Source of the DNA: Euonymus europaeus
Lineage: Eukaryota; Streptophyta; Magnoliopsida; Celastrales; Celastraceae
Length of the DNA: 64,000 bases
Direction of reading: 5' to 3'
Assembly: GCA_963580455.1 (NCBI GenBank)
Contig: OY756969.1
Location: 14,914,760-14,978,759 of the forward strand
Made by a program: the position numbers and the translations under genes. How positions within the stretch are numbered: position 1 is the stretch's first letter; every line of letters begins with the position of its first letter. Under the pieces are notes generated by a model, which was not told the DNA's origin, searched no databases, and saw nothing but the letters and a program-made list of their open reading frames with translations. This document shows positions 11,164 through 23,519 of the stretch, one piece after another.

Positions 11164-14100
11164 GGAAACGGTATTTAAATCCACCCATTTTGATAACTAC
11201 ATCCCCAAATTTTTTTAATAATTTTATTGTATCTTAATCAGTGTATTACTATTATTTTATAAATAAAAATTTATTTTTATCTAAATAAGTATTATGCCCT
11301 TATAGATTAGTATTAGGGGGTAATTCTTACCCCCTAATTTAGTTTTCTTACTCTTTATCTCACATGTCACTCATCATTACAATGAAAATTGATTTTTATT
11401 ATTATTATTTAGTGTAAGTTTTGTTTTTTTACTTTTTATTATGAATTTATTAATAACTTTAAAGAATATATTTGGTAATATTTTATTATGTATGAAGTTC
11501 TTTATTATTTTAAATTTTAACTTTTAATTTTATTAAGAACACCGATTAAGTGCCTAATAAATATTTTTTAATTTATAAAAATGTTTGATATTTTTTCGTT
11601 TCTAAATATTTGTTTATATTCAATTATTGCACTATTGATATGATATTTTCATTGTTTTCCCGTAAGCATTTTTTTTCTTCCAATCATTCCTGCTTATTCA
11701 TTTGTTTGTTGCCAAACATTTATGTAAAGTTTTTGAATAACTTTTGTTTGTAATTTTCGTATTCATTTATTTTTTCAATAATTACAGCAAAAATTTTGAA
11801 ATTTTTTAATAATAATAACTTTAAAGTAATTTATTTAACGACAAATTAGATAAAAGGACATAATCATGTTCAATTTTAGGAGGAGGTCCAATCCATTTAA
11901 AAAATTAAAAATAAGGACAAAATTATTAAACTACCCAAACTATCCGTCTCACCCATTATACATGGTCTTCATCTTTGACAATCATATCTCCTATTCAAGA
12001 CATCTGATCGAAGGGAGATTATTGTTGTTGAAATCGTATCGTCAAGAGGAGTCCAACGACGGTGGTCTATCCTCAATCCGCCGCCGGAAAAGGCCGGATC
12101 GAGGCAAAACGTCCGAAACACATGTTGCCTTGATTTGGACGTTTCTGACATCGGATTGAAGCGATACTGGTGGCGTTGGATTCGTATCGGCCAAACAATT
12201 CCAACGCCACCAGTCTTATCTCGATTCGACTTCGAAAACAGCTACAAAAATGAAAAGAAATTTTGGGGCGTCGTTGGAGTTTCGCGGTGGCTTTTTGGCT
12301 GCTGTGGACCTCTGTTCTGACTGCCATAGGTTGGGCTTTATTCCTCTCATAGTTTCGCTTCTTTTGAGACCAACGATGATCATTTTGGTGGTCGGACAAA
12401 AAAGTTAGGCTAAAAAACATGAAATCATTGTTTTAAAAAAATTTTCTCTGTATAACCTATATTTCTCTGTAGAATCTTTATTTATTTTTAAAATCACTTT
12501 TTCTCTGTAAAATATATTTTTCTCTATACAATAGACTCAAAGCTCGTATTAAATACTAAAACCCTATGTTCCAAGTGATGAATCTAAGGATCAAACATAA
12601 AGTCAGGCCAAAAAATATGAAATCATAATTTTCGTTCATTTGCTTGTGCATAACTTTTTTCTCTCTTTAAAACCTATATTTCTCTATAGAATCTTTATTT
12701 CTTTGTACAACTATTTTTCTCTATAGAACATATATTTCTCCGTATAATCTTTATTTATCTTTAGAATCACGTTTTCTCTATACAATAGACCCAAAGCTCG
12801 GATTCAATACTAAAACCCTATGTCCCAAGGTTCAGACATAAAAGTCATGCCAAAAAATATGAAATCACAGTTTTCGCTATACTGCTAGCGCATAACTCTT
12901 TTCCTCTTTATAACTTATATTTCTCTGTACAATTTTTATTTTTCTGTAGAACTCTTTTTCTCTATAGAACCTATATTTTTCTGTAAAACCTTTATTTATT
13001 TATCTTGAGAATCAAATTTTTCTTCGTAAAATATCTTTTTCTCTATACAATAGGCCCAAAGTGATGAACCCGAGGTTCCAACATAAAAGTCAAGCCAAAA
13101 AATATGAAATCACATTTTTTGTTCTACTGTTAGTGCATAACTCTTGTTCTCTTTATAACCTATATTTCCTTGTAGAATCTTTATTTCTCTATACAATTCT
13201 TTTTTCTATGTAATTTTTTTCTCTATTCGATAAATCCAAAGCACATATTCACTACTAAACATTTATGTCCCAAGTGATGAACCTCAAGGCTCGGATTCAT
13301 TAAACCCTAACAGGCTCAAAGAACGGATTCACTGCTAAAATATTAAATGTCACAAGTGCTAAACCCTAGGGTCTTAACTACTAAACCCTAAAGGGCTCGG
13401 GTACCCTAAACACCGGGGTTCAAATTTCCAAAATTGGTTAGAACTTTTTTTTCCTATAGAACTATTTTCCTCTATTCGACAGATCAAAACCCAAATTCGC
13501 TATTAAAAACCTATGTCCCAAGTGATGAATTATAAAGTTTGGATTCACTAAATCCAACAAATTCTTATCATTGGAAGCACTTAAAGCAAGACCTAGATAA
13601 TGGGCCAATAATATCATCATAAAATATACCATGCTAATTTTCTCTGTAGAAAATAATTTTTCTCTGTAGAACCTTCGAAAATGTTTTTTGACCAGGTAAT
13701 CGCTTTCCAATGATGGATTGAGGCGAGGCCAATGGCGTTGGAATTGCCTAACGAAGATGAATTCAGTCATCGGTCTTGTCTCGATCCATCTCTAGAAACG
13801 GCTAGATCGAGGTAAAATAAGTTCTGATTGGTGTCGACTATTTTGCCTTGATTTGAAAGTTTCCAACGTCGGATCTCGACAAGGCTAGTGGCGTTGGATT
13901 TCTTGACCTAAAGATTCTAACGCCACTGATCTCACCTCGATCCGACACCAGAAACGATCGGATCAAGGCAAAACGTGTTATAAACGTTTTGCCTCGAATC
14001 GACAGTTTTTGATGTCGAATCTTGGCAAGGCCAATGGAGTTGGATTCGTCTCAGCAACACGATTCCAACGCCACTAGCCTCTCCTCAATCCAAAGTTGAA

Positions 14101-14597
14101 AGCATCCGCAGCGAGAAAAATAAGTTTTCAATCATATTTGATTGGAATAAAAATGAAAAATCTGCAATTTCAAGTTTTGTCCTTAATTCAATAAATTTAA
14201 AAATCAGCTGGACTTTAACTAACAAAAAAATTTAAGTTGTCCTTTTGCTCTTAAGAGTTAGTAAATTTGGACCTAAGTCTAATTTCCCCTTTATTTAAGG
14301 GGATTAAAATTAATATAGAATAAAAAAATAATATTACCAAATATATTCTTTAAATTTATTAATAATTTCATAATAAAAAGTAAAAGAAAAACTTATTTTA
14401 AATAATGATAAAAAATTAATTTTCATTGTAATGATGAGTGACATGTGAGATAGGGGTAAGAATACTAACTCATAAGGGTATCATAAGTATTTAGATAAAA
14501 AATAATAGTAATATATACACTAATTAAGAAGCAATTCAATTATTTAAAAATTGGGAGGTGTGTTTACTAAAATGAGTGGGTTTAAATGTTGTTTTCC
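11164..14597. mobile_element. 3.4-kb non-autonomous element with ~300-bp terminal inverted repeats
   Basis: The left arm (11164 to about 11487) and right arm (about 14317-14597) are inverted copies, beginning GGAAACGGTATTTAAATCCA and, read inward from the right, GGAAAACAACATTTAAACCC. Both contain CTCACATGTCACTCATCATT and a run near ACTTTTTATTATGAA. The interior has no transposase. It is built from repeats: TTTCTCTGTAGAA-type units (12430-13230, 13620-13670) and four palindromic modules around GGCGTTGGATT / AATTCCAACGCC (about 12150-12220, 13690-13790, 13880-13940, 14030-14080). Flanks are poly-AT, so a duplication cannot be called. Long arms suggest a MULE, but this is not proven. Confidence 0.7.
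12420..13300. repeat. Diverged tandem-like array of TTTCTCTGTAGAA units
   Basis: About four or five longer units, each roughly 200-240 bases, repeat the series: AAAAAATATGAAATCA, several TTTCTCTRTAGAAYCT phrases, CTATACAATAGACYCAAAG, then ACTAAAACCCTATGTYCCAAG and a GTGATGAA phrase. The copies are diverged and partly deleted. No coding potential was seen. Confidence 0.65.
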
Positions 14598-14982
14598 TTT
14601 TTTATATTGTTTATATAGAACAAAAATAATCACTAATAATAAACTAGAAGTCTCAAAAGTAAACGTTATAACTTAGAAGTTATAAATCTACTTAAGTTAA
14701 TTGCTTAAGCGCGTACTGGTACGTACTACGGCAGTAGTGCAGTACCAAAGATTGATGGAGTCATATTCCTCATGGAGACGCTGAGACATCTAGACGCACG
14801 CAAGGGACAATAGATAAGAGATTGAAAAAGTTGTCTTTGCTGGTTGTGGTAGACGACAGTAGTTATTGTCAACTTGGAGAAGGTGAGAACTGAGATTTGA
14901 GAAAATACTCCTATCCCACACAAAGGGTTTAAGTTAAGGGGTTGACTCACTTTCAGAAATTGTTGAAACTAGTTTATGCAGT
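14598..14982. other. No gene seen
   Basis: Short unique-looking stretch between the 3.4-kb element and the Copia-like LTR. The minus-strand 74-codon frame at 14726-14950 has no recognisable domain. Confidence 0.35.
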
Positions 14983-16544
14983 TGTTGGGATGATGTCCTA
15001 AAAAAATATCATGTAAAGACAATTCTGAAATTCAAGAATAAACATTTTATGATTGTATTTGTGTTTTAAATGTTTTATTTTAAATATTTCATTTATATGT
15101 GAATGTTCTATCAAGGTCTAAGGATGTTAGATATGTGAATCTTGGATACTCAGATACACTTGAAGTGTGAGTATAGATTGACACAGGATTCATAATTACA
15201 TTCTAAATCATTAGTCACAACCAGATTAACAAAGCTAGACACTTTGTTGATATAGGTTGTAGTGCATGGATATCTCCAATTAGGGGAATGGTTTGTCTTA
15301 ACCGTTTGAGAGGATTCTCGGATTGGTGCACTAGTGTATATGTGGACATATATATTGACGGACTTACATAGGAATGAACAACCATAAATGTGCTATCAAA
15401 GAGTTGTTCATCCTATAGCTGTGGGAGTACGGTATATCTCAAGATTGAGTAGGTCAATACGTTTATACTGCGTGTGCATTTTGATTCATCAATAAGTGAG
15501 ACACACACTATTGTCAAAATCTTGATGACTTGGATGTATGCCACTAGGGTATAAGCGCATACCTACAATATAGTCATTCATGTACTTTCAGTTATGGAAG
15601 TGTAAGCACCCATCTGAGAGGTTCAAATTAATCTATCTAGAAACTATGCATAGTGATTCTAACGAATCAAGCGTTGTGAATTAAATTGATCGACGGGTCA
15701 ATTTAATACGCTTAGAGGATAGATATAAAGGAATCTGGAGCTCAGAGAAAATATGGATTTTGGAGTGTTCGATAGTACGAATGGATTCACTCCATCTTAC
15801 CGGGTGTTGCATGGAGGATATGCAAGTACATTTCCCATAGGTCAGGGACAGGTTTCTAATTACGGAAAAGTCTCGATGTAAGAATCGTACATATTGGGGA
15901 GTGCATCCAAAGTTCAGGTAGTGTCAGACGAACATTGGATTGATATATTATTCCTAGTCATAGGGCTTGACGGTAAAGAATAATATTTCAGGAGCCACAA
16001 TATGTATGTCCTGCAGAGTCCCCTTGATAGCCTTAATAATCTCTGTCCTATTTAAGGAAGATCGGCAAAATTCACCATATCACAACGGTTATTGGGAAAG
16101 TTACAAGAATACTATTTGTGTAACGAATAGATATAATTTTATTGGGTTTTGGTTTTCCAATGATAACCCTAAGATAAAATTATTTTTGTTGAGATATACA
16201 AAATTCTTGTAAGAGTATTTATGAAAATTAATAAGTCTCAAAATTTTGATTTAGATTGTAAAATAAATATTTTACATAATCAAAATTAAAACCAAGAATA
16301 GACCAAGGAACAAATAATATTTGAGCCTTGAATTCTTGAAGTATTGGGCCGAAGGAAAACCTAGAGGTCTAATGAGATTGGATCGGATTCTATGGATTTT
16401 TGCTTTGGGCCAAACTAGGCCCAAATCATGCTTTGCAAAAGCAAGGCACGGCTGGCCCAATAAAAAGAATGACCAACGTTTGGTCTTTTCCTAGTTCCTT
16501 ATGGATTAGGAAAACAAAGCCAAAAAGGAGACTTGTTAACTTTG

Positions 16545-16555
16545 GATATAAATAC
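16545..16555 (+). promoter_or_regulatory. TATA box of the Copia-like LTR
   Basis: GGATATAAATACATG lies about 570 bases before the LTR end, followed by a CT-rich leader, as expected for the LTR transcription start region. Confidence 0.5.
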
Positions 16556-16736
16556 ATGACTTATCTCTCTCATAAAGGGGTCTTTTTTAACACTAAAAAA
16601 GGGGCTGCCGGGTGTGTTATTTTGTGGTTCACTACCAATTGGTGATTTGCTTTGCTCGTTCGCAAGGAGATTGAAGGGAATTCCTAGGAAACGACACAGG
16701 CCGTTCTTGGTGATCCGTTCGTTGCTCTACAAATCA

Positions 16737-16832
16737 GTGGTTCGTGATCAAGGAGTCTAGATTGTGATCAAGTGTTGAGTTCGTGATCAAGGAGTCTAGA
16801 TCGTGATTAAGTGTTGAGTTCGTGATCAAGAC
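16737..16832. repeat. Tandem repeat in LTR leader
   Basis: About two and a half copies of a unit of roughly 45 bases containing TTCGTGATCAAGGAGTCTAG and GTGATCAAGTGTTGAG, with small differences between copies. Confidence 0.8.
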
Positions 16833-17114
16833 GGATAGCACGTTGGACCTCGATAGTAAAGAGGTTGGTATTCTTCTTCTAACCTTCTTCATGACATGAT
16901 TGTAATTTTAGATCTAAGAATTATTTTGTATGAAATTAATACTAGAAGCATGCTAGGATTAATTACAAAATTAATTGGATCTAGGATAACACTTGATAGG
17001 CGTGTAGCAATCTAGGGTTGTTTGGCTTCCGATTAAATTTTCGATTTGTACCTATGCTAAGAACGATCCATAAAACGCTTCCGCATGTTCTAAAATTAAT
17101 TTCAGCAACCAACA

Positions 17115-17518
17115 TCAGTGAACCAATTTATTTTGATTGTTACTCCAATTTTTTAGTTTCTTTAAGTGATCAAAATCTTTTGGATACACTCACCTTAAAC
17201 ATCAAAACCCACAATTACAAAATGGTCACTGGATCTCTTCCTATTTCTTTGATTTATAGGATTCATTATAAAGCCATTTCATTAACTTTTGGGACCAGAG
17301 CTTTACATAAATCACCAAGAGGAGAAACACTATTAATCCAAACAGATATTGCCAGGTCCAATATGACAATCCCTAGAACCATTAAATTGAATGAAATCTC
17401 CTTACACAAAACTTGGGAGTTACAAGGGCTGTACCAGCTAAGAAAATTGAAAAATACTAATATTCAGTATATTACTCAAGCTATTGGCAAAAAAGTAGTG
17501 ATAATTTTTAGTTCTTGA
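17115..17518 (+). pseudogene. Endogenous caulimovirid, movement-protein region
   Basis: The open stretch ending at 17518 resembles the 30K-superfamily movement protein of plant pararetroviruses (Caulimoviridae), which moves virus through plasmodesmata. Seen: LIYRIHYKAISLTFGTRAL, then KSPRGETLLIQTDIA and SNMTIPRTI. The order matches the core of movement proteins in petuvirus- and florendovirus-like genomes, where it is the first part of a large polyprotein. The upstream part is missing: the Copia-like LTR at 14983-17114 abuts it, and the first 32 codons of the open frame belong to that LTR. A stop follows at 17516-17518. Genus is not certain; the florendovirus group is favoured because a second ORF lies downstream. 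Confidence 0.7.
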
Positions 17519-19667
17519 CATCTTCAATTGATTTACAAAATCTTCATTTTGGTTATTCTTTTAGACCAGAATTACAAATTCTACCTTGTAATTCTTTCTC
17601 TACTGCACCAAATACTTTTTACAAAACTCAACATCCTTGTCCTTCTGCTACAAATACTTCTTATCGATTTGACTTACATGGAGTTGACAACTGTAGTTCT
17701 ATCTCAAAACCATTCTACAATTTCCAACATCCAGAATCTCATACCAGTTCAAATCCTGAGCCAAAAGATTCTCCTCCAATGTCACCCACTTATTCTCAAA
17801 TGGTTGATAACCTTGATGTTCCCGAATTAAATATTCTAGTTAATGACTACATCATTAATAAAGAATATCTACAAAAGGATTTTTATTCATCTTATAATCT
17901 TCATAAAAGAGAATGATTCCTTCATCATTATACATGACAAAAGTGTGAATTTGTTCAAAAAGAATATTATGAATTTCTAAACAAATACAAAATACAATTA
18001 TTATTTTTTGATCAGTTTGAAATGACTCTACCTAACACAGGTAATAATTATCCTTTTTTCTTCAAACTCCATCAATACTACCACTAGAGTACAAACATGG
18101 TATGACATGACATAAAAAATCATAATTGTGTCTGCGCATCCACCTCTCACTCAACTTAAACTAGAATATAAAAATTATTCTATAACTGCTACACCATTTC
18201 AAATATATAAAACTGAAGAATTCAAAAACCTTGTTAAACAAACAATTTTTAAAAAGTAGCACCTCTCAACAATTGTCTATGTGTAGAAGCCAACTATTTC
18301 CAATAGCTTAGACAATCCTATCTTCAAACCATATGAAATATCATCCAAATTAGTAAAAACACTAGCTCTTGAGGATAATGACTTCATGACTGAATTAGAT
18401 AAAAAAAAAATTACAACAACTTCGTATTGATATAACTCAATTTACCTCTTTACAAATTCTTGACACCTCTGAGTCTTCGTCGAAATTGTCATTACACAAT
18501 CTTGACAAAATTGATAGTGCATCAGACAATTCTGACTTTGAAGTCAACAAAACGAAATGGCAATCTCCTCAAAAATTGTATTATTCCAAAACTACTCCAC
18601 CTGATATTCTATTAGAAGAAAAACAAACTAATCAAATGAAATATAATGCAAATACTATTTATGAACGGAATATAGATGACATGTATGATTACACTATTTT
18701 TAATCAATTACAACAAAAGACAGTGGTAAGCAATGCTTTAAAAACAAAAATGGATACTACCAACCTTGCCATTGCAAATTTAATTGTCGCTGAATTTACC
18801 AATCAACTAAAAGGATGGTGGGATTACCATCTTACGACAGCCCAACAACATGAAATTCTTAATGCTGTTAAAACTATTTCTGGTGGTACGATAATCAAAA
18901 CAGAATTTGATGAATAAATCCAAGATGATGTTGCCTCTTTAATTTTTCTATTTCAAAACATTTCTTAGGAGACCCTTCTAGTATTAGGGATAGGTCTTCA
19001 GAACTCTTAGAAAATTTACGATGTAAGAAACTACATGATTTTCGTCAAAATAAAGATACCTTCTTAACTCAAGTTATGATGAATCCTAATAACAACCAAT
19101 CCTTCTAGAAGGAGAAATTCTTGGCTGGTCTTCCCATCTTATTAGGTGACAAGGTTAGAGAAAAAATTAAATCTATACATAATAATCAAATACCATATGA
19201 TAAGCTAACTTATGGCAATTTAGTTAACTATATTAAAAAAAATAGGCTCACAACTATGTTCTGACATTAAGTTAAAGAAAAATTTAAAATGGGAACAAAT
19301 AAATCTAAAAATGAAGTAGGCTCTTTCTGTAAACAATTTGGCTATGAAGAAAATTGCTCAAAACAAAAAAAGGTTTAATAAACACCACAAACATACACCC
19401 ACTCAGTATATATCTAGATTTTATAGGAAATCCTATACCCAAAAACCGTTTAATAGAAACCAGAGCCATACAAAACCCAAACCAAATCCCAAAGAAGAAA
19501 AATCTAAAAGTAAACATGTTGTTTGTTATAGGTGTAATACACCAGGACATATAGCAAAATATTTATGAGTCCACAAACGTATTAATGAATTAGAATTAGA
19601 TCATAATGTTCATGCAAAATTAGAGTTACTTCTCATAGATACTGATGATAATACAAATTCACCTTTC
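17519..19667 (+). pseudogene. Endogenous caulimovirid, linker, coat-protein and zinc-knuckle region
   Basis: This continues the polyprotein in several broken frames. 17515-17916 is a Ser/Pro/Asn-rich linker ending NKEYLQKDFYSSYN. 18486-18917 resembles the capsid core of caulimovirids, with LKGWWDYHLT and an Asn/Gln-rich context. 19338-19568 is Lys-rich and ends in a nucleic-acid-binding knuckle CYRCNTPGHIAKYL, where the fourth ligand (Cys) is replaced and a stop follows. Frameshifts and stops occur near 17914, 18260, 18917 and 19260. Base composition is strongly A/T, as usual for these viruses. The next interruption is the gypsy LTR at 19668. Confidence 0.65.
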
Positions 19668-21884
19668 TGTGACGCCTCAATTCGACAACGTCACATGGTG
19701 CTTACTACACCTTCCTAGGTTATCAATGTGATTCACATCTAAGGATCGAACACTAGTTCACCCAACTAGGGAAAATCCATCAATTAAAAATCCATCAGCA
19801 TCTCCCCGTAAATCGGATGATGCCACCCGAATACACGCAGCAATTACAACAAACACATCATAACCTAGCAAGGCATCTGACTATCTATCAGCATGCAATT
19901 CCCAACCTAGCAGGGCCTCAGGCTATCTAATAGCATGCACAAATTGATTCCACAAATCAAACATCATAAGAAATCCCAATCATCACACAAGAAGTACTCA
20001 GAGTCCACCCCTGGTTCAAAAGACACAATCATAGATATTACCTTCTAACCGTATACAAAGCACACCCATTGGTGGGAACAGTCAATAAGACATAAGTTAT
20101 CAAATACAAACAACATGATAATAATTAAAACTCAGGTCTTTCATTCCCAAATCTACCCTCCTCCAAGTGTCATCCATACCATAGCATCGCCTCTACTAAC
20201 CCGCACCACTAATATCTGTACTAGTGTCACCTATAAGGAGGAAAGGGTAAATGAGTGAGCTAGAAGCTCAGTAGGGGTAAATAGAATAAATAACAATTAG
20301 GTCGAATCCGAATAAAAGGCCATGCCACAAAATGATATCCCATATGCTCATGTCATATATCACAATAATAATATCCGAGTGTTCTTTATGGAGCAAACAC
20401 TCACCAATCTCATAGACTCGACTACCCAACCATGGTTTGATCACAACCTTGAACACACATTCTAGTTCCCTAACCTTATCGAATGTACGTTGGCTAAACA
20501 CCCACAAAACACCCCGAAGAGTCACCTGGTTGTGAGATCACCATCACACCCACACCTTATGTGTGTTGCCTCACATGAAGTCATATGGTTGGTGCCCATG
20601 CCCTGACACAAACCATCCTTTCATGTGCCTTTCAAATAATTCCTAAAGAATACCCAAGTCCATGCTCGGGCATTCATGCTCCATGCCATGTCAATTAGTA
20701 TATATGTACTCAACCTACATATATATATATATAACTATTCGTGATGCATGAACGATCAACCATGCTTAATAATTGATTAAGTATGTAAATGGGTTAATGT
20801 AATATACATTTTGGAAGAGAAATATGAATAAACCCTAAGTCCATTATTCCTTAGGAACAATAAGGCAAGAACACAAGGGAAGAGGACCAATGATGGAATA
20901 AACCGTATTTTAGGAGCAAAGAAACAATACGAAAGAGAATTGGGTCAAGAATTCCCCTACCTTGATTAAGCACCACACAACAATCCAAATTCCCAAAACT
21001 AGCATTTCAACTCCTTTCACCAACCTATCAATTATTCAACATTCCAAACCTATATAAATATAGCAATAACACTATTTAACATCAACAACATGATATCAAT
21101 CATCAATTTAGAGAACTTAGCTCCTCTCTCTAGGATTTTCCCAAATCCTTGAAACTTCACCAAAATTGTAACTCTACTTGTAATCAACAACGAAACCTAA
21201 ATATATAACCACAATTATATATATAATCAAGTTCCTAAAGAATCTAAACCAACCAATCAAAGGTTTGGACAAATCTAAGCAAAACCTAGTTTTAGAAAAA
21301 TCATGAAAACTTACCTCAATTCACCCAATCTTCTTGGAATCCTTCTTGAAACTTGTTATGCTCTACAAATCCACCAAGATTCAAGCCAAATCCTCAAGAA
21401 ATATCACTTTCTCACTAATTTTCTCTCTCTTTCTCTCTCTTCTCGAGTGTTCTTGTTTTCTGCCAAATTGAAATCCTGGAACTGGTTCTTAAAACTAGTT
21501 TCTCGTGTTGCCATCAGAACGCCTCATGGTCTGGAAACTCTGCTGCCCCCTTTCTTCATTAAGCGCCCAGACGCCTCTTGTTTTTCCAGCACTCAAACCC
21601 TCCCAAGATACAATTTGTCCACTCTCCTTCTTTGACCGTCCAGACTGCTCCAAGGGTGTCTGAACGTTTCTTCTCCTTCTTTTTTCTCCATATTTTTCAG
21701 TGAATTCACTTCCGGATCGGTCTAAGCTTCGATTTTATAGATTATGGGCTCGAAACGAATTTGTGTGCTCAAAGTTATGACCCATTTAGTGAACCTTCTT
21801 CAAAAACAGGTCTTTGTGATCTCATGCAATATTGGAGACCCGTAACATAACTAAAACTCAAAAATTTTGGGTTAGGATTTCACA
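19668..21884 (-). mobile_element. Solo Ty3/gypsy LTR within viral sequence
   Basis: On the plus strand it reads TGTGACGCCTCAATTC to GGGTTAGGATTTCACA, so the LTR sense is minus. Length (2217 bp) and motif order match the solo LTR at 6843-9067 (2225 bp): shared GAGCCCATAATCTATMAAATCGAAGC, CCGGACG/CCAGACG clusters and a GA-rich leader. The virus resumes in a similar reading context on the other side. Flanks CTTTC and TTTAA do not give a clean duplication, so age or border error is likely. Confidence 0.75.
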
Positions 21885-22672
21885 TTTAAGTAGTTCTGAT
21901 AATGAACACCAATATGATGACCTTTATTCTTCATCTTCCGATCCAGAAATAAATATGTTTTCTCGTGACCAGGAATTCTTCTTAGATATTGTTAATCATA
22001 TAAATGATTCCCAAGTTAATTTAGCTTACCTAGAAAAATTAAAATAAAAAATAGTCAGCCCCGACATCAAGATCCCACCACCAATCACAACCTACAACTT
22101 AAAAGACATTATGTCCAAACATGATAGACAACCTGAAACGACGGCTCATACTCTTCAAGATCTTCAATTTGAAATTTTTGAAATTAAAACGGAAATCGAA
22201 ACTCTCAGGAATAAACAAATTCAAGACTGCTGAAAAATTAATGAATTAATTTCGACCATAGATAAGGACAATGATTAATTACATCTGAAACCCCCAGTGA
22301 AATAGATGACATAGAAAGAATAAACAAAATCAAGATAGGGGGAATTTTAGTGGAAAGTAGTTCATACAAAGATGATAAACCATTTCTTAGGCTATTATCT
22401 CGTATTACCGGTCAAAAATGGTTTATGAAAATTATAGTTGCTACTCAAAATTCTTTTTCTTTTGATACAATTGTTTTAGTAGATTTTGTTGTTGATTTAA
22501 ATTGTCTCCGTTCTGACTTGGTTCCTCGTCGTTTTTGGAAAAAAACTATAGAATGGATCAAATCTGCCATTGGGGAGAATCTCAAAATTCTTTATAAATT
22601 ATCTGATGTTACGATCAAAAATTCTACTATTGATTTTACCACTAGGCACCCCATTCTTAGAATTAATTAAAC
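21885..22672 (+). pseudogene. Endogenous caulimovirid, acidic linker and protease region (copy 1)
   Basis: The frame at 21832-22047 is acidic and continues the polyprotein after the LTR insertion. 22350-22670 resembles the retropepsin-like protease of caulimovirids, which matures the polyprotein. The flanking words FDTIVLVDF...DLNC and LKILYKLSDVTIKNS are as expected, but the catalytic Asp-Ser-Gly is not intact (the frame reads VDFVVDLNC). Several stops precede it (22045, 22232, 22276). A second, independently decayed copy of the same segment lies at 23530-23950. Confidence 0.65.
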
Positions 22673-23175
22673 CATTTAAAATTTACAATTGCGGAATAAG
22701 TACTAAGATCTTAGGAAATAGGTTATTTTTCCTTTTATCCAAAAACCTGTTACACAAGATATTAATTTATTGAAACAGAGTATTCATGATTATTCACTCA
22801 ATTGTCTTCTTATCAATAAAGAAAAACAGGTAGAACATCTTTCAAAATTGTCGAGACTGATGCCTCTGAAATTTGCTTTGAGGGTGTACTTAAACATATT
22901 AAGAATGGTAAAGAAGAAATAATACCATTTACTTCTAAAAAATGGAATCCTACCCAACAAAATTACTCAACCATCAAAAATTTCTTGTTCGTGTTGATTG
23001 TAAGTTTGCAAAAGAAGTTCTTCAAAAAAGATGTCCAAAATATTGACTCAAAATAAATTTTTGCCCGATGGCAAGCTATTCTTAGTGTTTTTTATTTTTA
23101 TATTGAGCATATTGCAGGTAAAGATAACAATGTACCTAGTTTTCTAACAAGAGAATTTTTGCAAGACAAATAAAT
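22673..23175 (+). pseudogene. Endogenous caulimovirid, RNase H region with reverse-transcriptase core missing
   Basis: A block at 22690-22845 (HDYSLNCLL, then KEKQVEHL) is the N-terminal approach to the polymerase. It then jumps straight to RNase H sequence: VETDASEICFEGVLK, KWNPTQQNYSTIK, and further on the typical tail around 23030-23170. The fingers and palm of the reverse transcriptase, including the YxDD box, are absent. RNase H is itself frameshifted several times. RNase H removes the RNA strand during viral reverse transcription; this copy cannot be functional. Confidence 0.65.
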
Positions 23176-23299
23176 GGTCTAGGTCCAAACATCTGTTTTT
23201 CACTAAGTTTGTTATCATACTTACTAATTATGATTTCAAAATCTCTTGGATATATTTAACATAGGTTCTCCACACCAATATTTGATTATCATTTTAGAT

Positions 23300-23519
23300 T
23301 AAACCAAAATTAAAAAAATCTCTCTCGAACTTGAAAAAAACAAAATAAATGTCTTAATATCCTATTGCGAAGGTTATGAAGATGAATGGAGTAATCCATT
23401 ATTAAATCTAGAACTTTTTAAAATGAAAACTTTAAGTGTATTTCATCAATATGATTTACCTTACGATTTAAGAAAAGATATTCTTGAGACAGTTCTTTAT
23501 TCTCATATTCGAGATTAAG
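23300..23519 (+). pseudogene. Endogenous caulimovirid, C-terminal conserved block
   Basis: A short open stretch (CEGYEDEWSNPLLNLELF, then KTLSVFHQYDLPYDLRK) ends at a stop near 23517. It lies between the RNase H tail and a second copy of the protease region, so it likely belongs to the end of one viral ORF or the start of the next. I do not recognise a domain. Its composition matches neighbouring viral sequence. Confidence 0.45.

Larger units (their letters stand above)
14983..17114 (+). mobile_element. Solo Copia-like LTR
   Basis: The LTR begins TGTTGGGATGATGTCCTAAA, a start common to plant Copia LTRs, and ends CAGCAACCAACA. The ends form a perfect 6-bp inverted pair TGTTGG/CCAACA. Flanking pentamers are GCAGT (14978-14982) and TCAGT (17115-17119), 4 of 5 identical. 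At 2132 bp it is long for a Copia LTR. It holds a TATA box at about 16545, an A-rich GGGGCTGCCG leader and a tandem repeat at 16737-16832. No gag-pol lies next to it, so it is a solo LTR. The sequence to the right is virus-derived. Confidence 0.75.

Noticed and set aside
12073..12420. 115-codon minus-strand frame
   Set aside because: It lies on the internal palindromic module of the 3.4-kb element and has no similarity to a known domain.
11155..14606. 9-bp target duplication of the 3.4-kb element
   Set aside because: Flanks TTATTATAA and TTTTTTATA match at only 5 of 9 AT positions.
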